NCBI RefSeq assembly: GCF_004339565.1
Contig: NZ_SMFZ01000002.1
Coordinates: forward strand, 1-64,000
Direction: 5' to 3'
DNA length: 64,000 bases
DNA from: Pseudonocardia endophytica
GTDB taxonomy: Bacteria; Actinomycetota; Actinomycetes; Mycobacteriales; Pseudonocardiaceae
Every line of letters starts with the position of its first letter. Positions within the stretch are counted from its first letter, which is position 1. Position numbers and translations under genes: made by a program. This document shows positions 40,694 to 47,619 of this stretch, in pieces. The notes beneath the pieces are model-generated. The model was not told where the DNA came from and searched no databases. It saw only the letters and a program-made list of their open reading frames with translations.

Positions 40694-41583
40694 CGCGCGA
40701 CCGCCGTCAGCGTCGCGACCCAGTCCCCGACCGTCGTCGGCGTGCTGTTCTCCGCGCCGCGACCGGCGAGCGAGGCGACCCGGCCCTCGTTGAACGCGCG
40801 GTTCATCGCCACGTGCAGCCGCGCGCCGTCGGCGGGCATGCCCGCCTCCCGCAGGACGCCGACCATCTCCTCGTCCGGGACGCGGACATACGTCAGGTCC
40901 GGCAGACCGAGCGCCGGCCCGAGCGCCGCGACGACGTCCGGGACCGTCACGTCGGCCGCCCCGAGCACCTCGCGCACGACCACCCCCTGCGGTCCGGTCC
41001 GGCGGAGCTCCTCGGCCGCGACGTCACCGACGTCGCGGGTCGCGACCATCGGCAGCGACACCTGCGGGTCGATCGAGTCCGCGTGCACGCCGTGCCCGCG
41101 CATCGCGTCGACCGCGAACAGGAACGACTCGAGGAACATGCCCGGCCGCAGCAGCGTCACGGCGGCGTCCAGCGTCCGCAGCCGTCCCTCCTGGTCGTGC
41201 AGCGTCCCGAGGTAGCCGGTGGCCTCCAGGTCCGGCCCGCCGGGCACGTCGGCGCCGAGCGAGCTCAGCGCGACGACCCGCGGGACCGCGGTCGCGGCCA
41301 GCGCCCCCGCGATCGCGGTGCCGACGGCGGCCTGCTGGCCCGCGTAGCCGGCGGCCGCGACGTCCATCGGCATCAGGACGTACGCGGCGTCGGCGCCGTC
41401 GAACGCGACGCGCAGGAACTCCGGGTCCCGCGCGTCACCGACGACCGGCTCGGCCCCCTGCGCGACGGCCGCGGCCAGGCGGTCGGCGTCGCGGCCGACC
41501 GCACGCACCCGTTCCCCCTCGGCGCACAGCCGCTCGACGACCCGTCCGCCGGTGTTCCCGCTCGCTCCCAGCACGGTGATCAT
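40690..41583 (-). CDS. NmrA-like NAD(P)-binding protein
   Basis: The 297-residue atypical SDR has the glycine-rich loop ITVLGASGNTGGRVVERL, VRAVGRDADRL, then VVGDARDPEFLRVAFDGADAAYVLMP and VALSSLGAD. It lacks the Tyr-x-x-x-Lys pair, as NmrA/ergot-type proteins often do. Divergent from an AraC regulator, which probably controls this gene and the DUF1772 gene. Confidence 0.88.
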   Translation of the reverse strand: MITVLGASGNTGGRVVERLCAEGERVRAVGRDADRLAAAVAQGAEPVVGDARDPEFLRVAFDGADAAYVLMPMDVAAAGYAGQQAAVGTAIAGALAATAVPRVVALSSLGADVPGGPDLEATGYLGTLHDQEGRLRTLDAAVTLLRPGMFLESFLFAVDAMRGHGVHADSIDPQVSLPMVATRDVGDVAAEELRRTGPQGVVVREVLGAADVTVPDVVAALGPALGLPDLTYVRVPDEEMVGVLREAGMPADGARLHVAMNRAFNEGRVASLAGRGAENSTPTTVGDWVATLTAVAR

Positions 41584-41715
41584 GTCCACTCCCTGTTCGT
41601 TGGTGGATCCAGAATCGGGGAGGCCGCGTGGACGTAGAAGCTCAAACCGTCCTGTCTTCATGCTCGATCGTCCGACCTCGTGGACGACCTCGTGGTTCGG
41701 GGGGAGCCTTGGTCC

Positions 41716-42705
41716 ATGGACATCGCGCCTCCGTTCGCGACCGCCGACCCTGTCGGCGAAGCCCTGCACGTGCTGCGGATGAGCGGGACGTTCTACGGGC
41801 GCTCGGAGCTCTCCGCGCCGTGGGGCATGTCGTTGCCGCCGACGCCGGGCTGCCTGTGGTTCCACGTCGTCACGTCGGGTTCGTGCCTGCTCGACGTCGA
41901 TGTCGACGGCGGCGCCCGCGTCGACATGCGCCCCGGCGAGCTCGTGCTGGTCCCGCGCGGTGAGGGGCACCGGCTGCGCAGCGCGGAGGGTGCCGCGGTG
42001 CCCGACATCCGATCGATCCCGCACCCCATGATCGACGACCGGTACGCGCTGCTGCGTCACGGCGGCGGCGGGGACATGACCCGGATGGTGTGCGGTGCGG
42101 TGCGGTTCGAGCACCCGGCCGCGCAGAGCCTGGTCGACGTGCTGCCCGGGATCATCCGGGTGGAGCCGACGGCGCTGTCCGGCCGGTTGGAGGACACGCT
42201 GCGGCTGCTCGCGGCCGAGGTCGAGGACCTGCGTCCCGGCGGCGAGGCGGTGATCACCCGGCTGGCCGACGTGCTGGTCATCCAGGCCATCCGGACCTGG
42301 CTGGCCCACGATCCGGCCGCCCGCACCGGATGGCTGGGCGCGCTTGCCGACGACCGGATCGGTGCCGTACTCGCCCGCGTGCACCGCGAGCCGGAGCGGG
42401 ACTGGACGGTCGGCACGCTGGCCGCGGCGGCGTCGATGTCGCGCTCGGCGTTCGCGGCGCGGTTCACCGAGTTGGTCGGCGAGCCGGCGATGAGCTACGT
42501 GACGCGCTGGCGGATGCACTCGGCCGTCGACCAGCTGAGCACCGGGAACGTGACGGTGTCCGAGCTGGCCGGCCGCATGGGCTACCGGTCGGAGGCGGCG
42601 TTCAGCCGGGCGTTCAGCCGCGTGGTCGGCGAGTCGCCGGGAGCCGTCCGCCGCCGCGGCGATCGCCTCGTATCCGCATCTCTCATCAATTCGCTATACG
42701 CCTGA
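41716..42705 (+). CDS. AraC-family regulator with cupin domain
   Basis: The 329-residue protein has an N-terminal cupin_6 domain (CLWFHVVTSGSCLLDVD, MRPGELVLVPRGEGHRL) and a C-terminal AraC double helix-turn-helix (TVGTLAAAASMSRSAFAARFTELVGEPAMSYVTRWRMHSA, VTVSELAGRMGYRSEAAFSRAFSRVVGESP). It is divergent from the NmrA/DUF1772 pair. The start at MDIAPP is preferred to GTG at 41680 because conservation begins there. Confidence 0.9.
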   Translation: MDIAPPFATADPVGEALHVLRMSGTFYGRSELSAPWGMSLPPTPGCLWFHVVTSGSCLLDVDVDGGARVDMRPGELVLVPRGEGHRLRSAEGAAVPDIRSIPHPMIDDRYALLRHGGGGDMTRMVCGAVRFEHPAAQSLVDVLPGIIRVEPTALSGRLEDTLRLLAAEVEDLRPGGEAVITRLADVLVIQAIRTWLAHDPAARTGWLGALADDRIGAVLARVHREPERDWTVGTLAAAASMSRSAFAARFTELVGEPAMSYVTRWRMHSAVDQLSTGNVTVSELAGRMGYRSEAAFSRAFSRVVGESPGAVRRRGDRLVSASLINSLYA

Positions 42706-43034
42706 AGATTCCGCGATCGAGCCGAGGTCGGGGCCGGCCGCCGTTCCCCGGCGCACCGCCCTCGACCCCGAACGAACGGCACCTTCGAGCAATGTCATTG
42801 CCCGAACGGCCCGCTCGTTCGGAGAGGGGGCGGGGCGGTGCGGAAGGGTCTTGGCGCGACGGCGCCGTATTCCGGTGTCTCGGTGAGGATCTATACCGCC
42901 GGATACGACGCGATCGGTGTCCGATCGGTTCGTCTGCCCGACTATCGGGTGTGATCTAGACGGTCCGAGAATCCTCGATTCGCGATGAGTCCGGCCGGTC
43001 CGGGTGGTCATGGGGGTGACGAACGGAGGATCCC
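42706..43034. other. intergenic region with nested palindromes
   Basis: This 329-bp gap holds a nested palindrome at 42768-42822, an AT-richer stretch around 42880-42960 with TATACC and a CCGATCGG palindrome, and the ribosome site GGAGG before the gene at 43035. No protein gene is supported. Confidence 0.5.
42768..42822. repeat. nested palindrome
   Basis: CCGAACGA (42768-42775) pairs with TCGTTCGG (42815-42822), and between them GCAATGTCATTGC (42789-42801) is a 13-bp palindrome. It may be a regulator site downstream of the AraC gene or a diverged member of the palindromic repeat class. Confidence 0.5.
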
Positions 43035-43538
43035 GTGATCGATCTCGCGCCCGCGTGCACCGTGACCGCATCGCTGGTCGCGGACGTACCCGCCGACCGG
43101 CTGGACGACCCGACCCCTTGCACCGACCTCGCGGTGCGCGACCTGATCGCCCATCTCGACCAGGTCGCCCGCGGCGCCGACACCGCCGACCCGCTCGGTC
43201 CCGGCTGGCGGACGGACGTCCCGGAGCGTCTCGACGCGCTCGCGGCCGAGTGGGCGGATCCGGCCGCGTGGGAGGGCGTCGGCGCCCTGGACCTGCCGAA
43301 CGCGGTGTGGGGCCGGATCGTGCTCACCGAGATGGTCGTCCACGGCTGGGACCTCGCCCGCGCGATCGGCCGGCAGTTCGACCTCTCCGACGAGCCGACG
43401 CTGCGGGCGTGCCTGGACCACGTCGCCGAGTTCGTGCCCGACGCGCCGGTGCCGCAGCTGTGGGGACCACCCGCCGTCGTCGACGAGGGTGCTCCGCTGA
43501 TCGACCGGATCGTCGCGATCACCGGCCGGACGCCGTAG
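43035..43538 (+). CDS. TIGR03086-type DinB-like metal-binding protein
   Basis: The 167-residue protein has the actinobacterial maleylpyruvate-isomerase-like N-domain pattern: DRLDDPTPCTDLAVRDLIAHLDQVARG with the metal-binding His, VLTEMVVHGWDLARAIGR with a second His, and LRACLDHVAEF. Such proteins are four-helix bundles that bind a divalent metal and probably mycothiol. GTG start with GGAGG upstream. Confidence 0.85.
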   Translation: MIDLAPACTVTASLVADVPADRLDDPTPCTDLAVRDLIAHLDQVARGADTADPLGPGWRTDVPERLDALAAEWADPAAWEGVGALDLPNAVWGRIVLTEMVVHGWDLARAIGRQFDLSDEPTLRACLDHVAEFVPDAPVPQLWGPPAVVDEGAPLIDRIVAITGRTP

Positions 43539-43821
43539 CGAGCCGGTCCACGATCTCCCGGCGGCCGGACGCGACGAGCGCCCGGTCGCCGGTGTCCAGC
43601 CCGTGCGCGACCGCGTGGAACGGGCCGACCGGCAGCCAGCCCCCGCGCGGGACACCTCGTCCGGCGTCGACCGGTAGGCGTCCGCCACGGCCGCGGCGAA
43701 CCCGGCGGGCGCACCGCGCAGGGCCCACGCGAGGTCCTCGGCCGGGTCGGCGCTCCGGGCGTCGCTCCAGTCGATCACGCCGGTGACCAGGTCGCCGCGT
43801 ACCAGCGACTCCGGCCGGGCA
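43519..43821 (-). pseudogene. remnant of an APH/macrolide phosphotransferase
   Basis: Reading leftward, ESLVRGDLVTGVIDWSDARSADPAEDLAWAL matches the C-terminal metal-binding part of aminoglycoside/macrolide phosphotransferases, but the usual HGDLHPGNVL stretch and everything upstream are missing. Near 43650 the homology jumps frame to GWLPVGPFHAVAHGLDTGDRALV, the expected C terminus. The gene is therefore 5'-truncated, internally deleted and frameshifted. Its end overlaps the gene at 43035-43538. Confidence 0.8.
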
Positions 43822-43824
43822 GAC

Positions 43825-43884
43825 GTCGATCAGGACATCAGCGCTGTTCGATCGTGCGGTGACCGCTCCCCTGTCCTGATCGAC
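43825..43884. repeat. 13-bp perfect inverted repeat next to the pseudogene
   Basis: GTCGATCAGGACA (43825-43837) and TGTCCTGATCGAC (43872-43884) are perfectly complementary, 34 bp apart. The pair lies at the broken end of the phosphotransferase remnant. It may be a scar of a mobile element, an operator pair, or another palindromic unit of about 60 bp. Confidence 0.75.
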
Positions 43885-43995
43885 ACGTGGCCGACGGGCA
43901 TCGCGCCGTCTCGCCGCGTATCGGATCTGCGGTAGACGCGCCGAGACGATGCGATGCCGGTGACGGGGACCGACGAGCGGTGCGAGAGTGCGTGC

Positions 43996-44733
43996 ATGGG
44001 TGGCGTGGCGGTGGTGACCGGGGCGAGCTCGGGGCTCGGGGAGGTGATCTCCCAGGCGTTGCTCGGCGCGGGATGGCGCGTCGCGCTGGCCGGGCGGCGG
44101 GCGGAGCGGCTGGAGGCCGTCGCTGGCGGGCACCCGGAGTCGCTGACCGTGCCCACCGACGTCTCCGACGAGTCGTCGGTCGCCGCCCTGTTCTCCGCCG
44201 TGCGGGACCGCTGGGGGCGGGTGGACCTGCTGGTCAACAACGCCGGCACGTTCGGTCCGGGCGGCACGGTGGACGAGATCGCCGTCGCGGACTGGAAGGC
44301 CGCCGTCGCGACGAACCTGACCGGCTCGTTCCTCTGCGCCCGGGAGGCGTTCGCGGCCATGCGCTCCCAGGACCCGCAGGGCGGGCGGATCGTCAACAAC
44401 GGGTCGATCTCCGCGCACGTGCCGCGCCCCGGCAGTGCCGCGTACACCGCGACGAAGCACGCGATCACCGGCCTGACCCGCTCGTTGTCGCTGGACGGGC
44501 GCGCGTTCGGGATCGCCTGCGGGCAGATCGACATCGGGAACGCGGCCACCGACATGACGTCCGGGATCGCGACGGGCGCGAAGCAGGCGGACGGCTCGGT
44601 GCGCCCGGAACCGACGTTCGACGCCCGGCACGTCGCCGACGCGATCCTCTACATGGCGTCCCTGCCGCTGGAGGCGAACGTCCAGTTCCTCACCGTCACG
44701 GCGACGACCATGCCGTTCATCGGCCGCGGCTGA
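43996..44733 (+). CDS. short-chain dehydrogenase/reductase
   Basis: The 245-residue classical SDR has [68 protein letters not shown] with the Ser-Tyr-Lys triad, and a C terminus typical of 3-ketoacyl-reductase-like enzymes. The start at MGGVAVV fits the fold; a start at 43954 would add 14 residues. Substrate unknown. Confidence 0.88.
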   Translation: MGGVAVVTGASSGLGEVISQALLGAGWRVALAGRRAERLEAVAGGHPESLTVPTDVSDESSVAALFSAVRDRWGRVDLLVNNAGTFGPGGTVDEIAVADWKAAVATNLTGSFLCAREAFAAMRSQDPQGGRIVNNGSISAHVPRPGSAAYTATKHAITGLTRSLSLDGRAFGIACGQIDIGNAATDMTSGIATGAKQADGSVRPEPTFDARHVADAILYMASLPLEANVQFLTVTATTMPFIGRG

Positions 44734-44748
44734 TGCCTCGGCACTGTG

Positions 44749-44777
44749 ACGGGCGTCTCGCGATGAGACGCGCCCGT
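44749..44777. terminator. hairpin terminator after the SDR gene
   Basis: GCGTCTC-gcgat-GAGACGC forms a perfect 7-bp stem, extended by ACGGGC/GCCCGT with a small bulge, 16 bp after the SDR stop. Confidence 0.6.
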
Positions 44778-44836
44778 GCCGGTGGTCCGGTGAGAATGGA
44801 GGATCAGCGTCAATGGCTCTGTCCTGCGGAGGCGGC

Positions 44837-45382
44837 GTGAGCGTCAAGTCCATGCATGTCCTGCGGCTGATCGTGCACGCACGGTCGCGGCAGCCGGTCC
44901 TGCTCCTCGGGGAGATCGAGGGCACGCGATGTGTTCCGATCTTCCTGCGACCGGCGCAGGCCGAGGTGATCGCCGTCGGGCCCCGGGACGGTGACTCCAC
45001 GTCGCTCACCCAGGACGTGCTGCTGCCGGTCGTCGAGGCGCTCGGGCACAGCCTCGAGCGGATCGAGATCACCGACCTCACCGACGGCGTCTACACGGCA
45101 GAGCTCGTGTTCGACACCGGGGAGCGGGTCGAGGTCAAGCCGAGCGACGCGCTGTCGGTCGCGGTGCGCGAGCGGCTCCCGATCGGGATCGCCGAGCACG
45201 TGCTGGAGGAGGTCGGCCAGAACGTCGACGACGTCATCCCGCCGGACTCGGAGGATCCCTCCGGTCAGGGCGCGCAGACGCGGGCGGCCGCGGGCGCCGA
45301 CGGGCCGGACGCCCCGCCGGAGGACCAGCTGCGGGAGTTCAAGGAGTTCATCGACGAGGTGTCGCCGGACGACTTCCGCTGA
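44837..45382 (+). CDS. bifunctional nuclease (DUF151) family protein
   Basis: The 181-residue protein has the DUF151 domain: MHVLRLIVHARSRQPVLLLGEIEGTRCVPIFLRPAQAEVIAV, PVVEALGHSLERIEITDLTDGVYTAELVF, and SDALSVAVRERLPIGIAEHVLEE. Plant and bacterial members have DNase and RNase activity. A 35-residue acidic tail follows. The GTG at 44837 is used because GGAGG lies five bases before it; ATG at 44813 is the alternative. Confidence 0.87.
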   Translation: MSVKSMHVLRLIVHARSRQPVLLLGEIEGTRCVPIFLRPAQAEVIAVGPRDGDSTSLTQDVLLPVVEALGHSLERIEITDLTDGVYTAELVFDTGERVEVKPSDALSVAVRERLPIGIAEHVLEEVGQNVDDVIPPDSEDPSGQGAQTRAAAGADGPDAPPEDQLREFKEFIDEVSPDDFR

Positions 45383-45390
45383 GCAGGCGC

Positions 45391-46608
45391 TCAGCGCCGG
45401 GCCAACCGCTTGCGCCAGGCCGAGAACGACGTGACCGGCCCGTCGTGCGGGCGGTGGAGCCACGGCCACGGGTGGATCACCGCCGGTTCGACGGCGTCGC
45501 GGCGCCGGCCGAATCCGGGCACCGGTGCGTGGGTGACGGCGACGGCCGCCCCGGCCAGAGCCTCGCCGGGCGTCCTGCGGTACACCCGCACCTCGCGCCG
45601 CGTCGCGAGATCGGCGAGCGTCTCGGCGAGGAACACGAGTCGCTTGCCGGACAGGGACAACCGTCGTAGCAGCGGCTCGTCGAACACGAACACGGCCGGC
45701 AGACCCGGGTGCGCGGCGAGCGCTGGGTCGGCGTCCCCGAGCGACTCCGCGGTCAGCCACACGGCGTCCGGGGCGTCGTCGCCCACCGGCTCCGACGGGC
45801 CGCCGGTCGCCTCCGGATCGGGGTCCGAGCGCAGTCGCGGGTCCCGCTCCGGCGCCGGGCGCGACGACGGGATGTCCGGCCACCTCTCGATCGGGCAGTC
45901 GTCGGACAGGGCGCAGGACCGGCACAGCTGCGGCGCCCGCTTGCGGACCTGCCAGCGCGAGAAGCCGTAGGGCTTGCCGGTGCCCGCACCGATCGTCCAC
46001 TGCCACCCGACCCGGTTCGCCGCGCGCGACCCGTCGAGCAGGTGGGCGAAGAACTCCGACTCGCCGTCGGCCCAGTCGTGCCCGGCCCGGACCGTCCACT
46101 GCGAGGACATCCACATCCGGGTCTGGTTCACCAGCCAGCCGTCGTCGTGCAGTTCGGTCACGCACGCGTCGACGCAGGCCATGTCCCGCGGCCAGGGTTC
46201 GTCCCAGCCGTCCGTCGCCCTGGCCGGCGCGGCCCGCAGTGCGGACCGGGTCCGGGTGCCGAGCCGCGCGTAGAGGTGCCGCGAGTACTCCTGCCAGCAC
46301 AGCTCGTCGCGGAACTTCCTGCGGTCCGACGGCGGCGTGTCGGCCACGGCGTCCCACACCCTCGGGAGGTCGAGCAGCCCGTGCCGGATCCACGGCGACA
46401 GCCCGGTGGCGCCGCGCCGGGACCTGGGCAGCACCTCGTTGCGGCGGCGGGCGTAGAAGCTGATGTCCAGCGCGCCCAGCGCGTCGTCGGCAGCCGTCTG
46501 GCCACCGCGGAACGCGCCGGAGGCGTGGGGCTCGTCGCGGCACAGGTCGCCGAGGTGCTCGGCGACCCAGGAGGTCTCCTCGCCGGTGCCGGGAGTGGGG
46601 AGTCGCAC
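45391..46608 (-). CDS. photolyase/cryptochrome-like protein with permuted domains
   Basis: The 405-residue protein begins with the FAD-binding helical domain of photolyases (RRNEVLPRSRRGATGLSPWIRHGLL, FRDELCWQEYSRHLYARL, VNQTRMWMSSQWTVRAGHDW, HLLDGSRAANRVGWQWTIGAGTGKPYGFSRW) and a CRSCALSDDCPIE cysteine cluster. Only after this comes a Rossmann-like segment (DAVWLTAESLGDADPALAAHPGLPAVFVFDEPLL, RLVFLAETLADLATRREVRVY) that normally precedes it. DNA repair or light sensing is possible. GTG start chosen where homology begins. Confidence 0.82.
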   Translation of the reverse strand: MRLPTPGTGEETSWVAEHLGDLCRDEPHASGAFRGGQTAADDALGALDISFYARRRNEVLPRSRRGATGLSPWIRHGLLDLPRVWDAVADTPPSDRRKFRDELCWQEYSRHLYARLGTRTRSALRAAPARATDGWDEPWPRDMACVDACVTELHDDGWLVNQTRMWMSSQWTVRAGHDWADGESEFFAHLLDGSRAANRVGWQWTIGAGTGKPYGFSRWQVRKRAPQLCRSCALSDDCPIERWPDIPSSRPAPERDPRLRSDPDPEATGGPSEPVGDDAPDAVWLTAESLGDADPALAAHPGLPAVFVFDEPLLRRLSLSGKRLVFLAETLADLATRREVRVYRRTPGEALAGAAVAVTHAPVPGFGRRRDAVEPAVIHPWPWLHRPHDGPVTSFSAWRKRLARR

Positions 46609-46693
46609 GCGATCGAGTGTGCGGTCGGGCGGGTCGGCCCGCGCGGCAGCGGCTCGGGAGGCCTCCCCGGAGATCGTCCTAGCGTCCCGGCCC

Positions 46694-47020
46694 ATGAGAT
46701 CGACGTTCATGACACGGATGGCGTTCGGGACGGTCGCGGCCGCCGGGATCCTCGGCGCGTTGGCGACGGCCGAAGAGGCCGCCGACCAGGTCACCGCACC
46801 GGTCGCCGTCGCGGTCGCCGTGCCGATGCAGCCCCCGGTGCCGCCGGGGCCTCCGGTCCCGCCGCCGATGCAGGAGCCCGGCCAGGAGGGACCCGGTTCC
46901 AGCCAGTACGACCAGCCCCCGCCACCCGCGCCTGCGCCGCCGAACGAGAACGCGATCTGCCAGGACATCATGGGCGTCCCGCTCCCGCCCGGATGCCACG
47001 ACCCGCGCAACGACGTCTGA
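46694..47020 (+). CDS. small secreted proline-rich protein 1
   Basis: The 108-residue protein has an N-terminal hydrophobic signal-like segment (MTRMAFGTVAAAGILGALATA), a Val/Ala stretch, then a proline-rich middle (PPVPPGPPVPPPMQEPG, PPPPAPAPPNEN) and two cysteines near the C terminus (AICQDIMGVPLPPGCHDP) that could form a disulfide. No family was recognised. TAGCGT lies eight bases before the ATG. It is followed by a similar small gene. Confidence 0.68.
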   Translation: MRSTFMTRMAFGTVAAAGILGALATAEEAADQVTAPVAVAVAVPMQPPVPPGPPVPPPMQEPGQEGPGSSQYDQPPPPAPAPPNENAICQDIMGVPLPPGCHDPRNDV

Positions 47021-47040
47021 CGACACCGAACGGGAGACGC

Positions 47041-47304
47041 ATGATGAGGACGACCATCACGACACTGCTCACCGCCGCCGCGCTGACCGGAGGCGGACTC
47101 CTGCTGGGCGCCGGGCCCGCGATGGCCGCCGCCGACCCGCCTCCCGGTCCGCCCGGTGTGCCGGGGGCCGTGCCCTGCACGCCGGACAACCCGGAGGGTC
47201 GCGCGATCATCATGACGACGCCGCAGCCGAGCACGCCCCAGCCCGAGCCGCCCGCGGGTGGCTACTACGGACCGCTCGGCAACGGGCCGTTGAACACGCC
47301 GTAG
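47041..47304 (+). CDS. small secreted proline-rich protein 2
   Basis: The 87-residue protein has a clear signal peptide (MMRTTITTLLTAAALTGGGLLLGAGPAMA) and a mature part of about 58 residues rich in Pro and Gly (DPPPGPPGVPGAVPC, TPQPEPPAGGYYGPLGNGP) with a single cysteine. GGGAGA precedes the ATG, 20 bp after the previous stop, so the two small secreted proteins are probably co-expressed. Function unknown. Confidence 0.72.
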   Translation: MMRTTITTLLTAAALTGGGLLLGAGPAMAAADPPPGPPGVPGAVPCTPDNPEGRAIIMTTPQPSTPQPEPPAGGYYGPLGNGPLNTP

Positions 47305-47308
47305 CGCG

Positions 47309-47527
47309 TCAGCGTTCGTGGCCGCGCGTCTCCAGGAACAGCGAGAGCAGGAAGTCGCCGTTCGGCAGCGGGGTGAGGTTGTGGGACACCACCCGCCGGT
47401 CCGCCCCGAGGTGGTCCAGCAGGTCCGGGTTCCCGGCGTAGTCGATCGCGAGGGACGCCACGTCACCGACGGAGGACGGCATGCGGTCGGCGGACACCCG
47501 GGTCACGACCAGCGAACGCTCGATCAC
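47309..47527 (-). CDS. hypothetical 72-residue protein
   Basis: The small protein reads as a compact alpha/beta domain (SVGDVASLAIDYAGNPDLLDHLGAD, VVSHNLTPLPNGDFLLSLFLE). G/C-biased third positions support coding. The GTG at 47527 lies six bases after a TATCGT -10-like element, fitting a leaderless start. No family was recognised. Confidence 0.6.
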   Translation of the reverse strand: MIERSLVVTRVSADRMPSSVGDVASLAIDYAGNPDLLDHLGADRRVVSHNLTPLPNGDFLLSLFLETRGHER

Positions 47528-47619
47528 CTGCGAACGATAGCGCGGATCACCGAGGTCAGAGCCGCAGGCGCGATCGTGCGGCCGGGCCACCTGCCGCGGC
47601 CGCACGGTCGTTCCGATGG

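Noticed and set aside
43825-43884. Terminal inverted repeats of a complete insertion sequence
   Set aside because: The two arms are only 34 bp apart, with no room for a transposase, and no target duplication was seen.
45709-47040. Plus-strand frame of about 440 codons joined to the small secreted protein 2
   Set aside because: It is antisense to the photolyase-like gene. Only the last 87 codons, from the ATG at 47041 with its own ribosome site and signal peptide, are supported.
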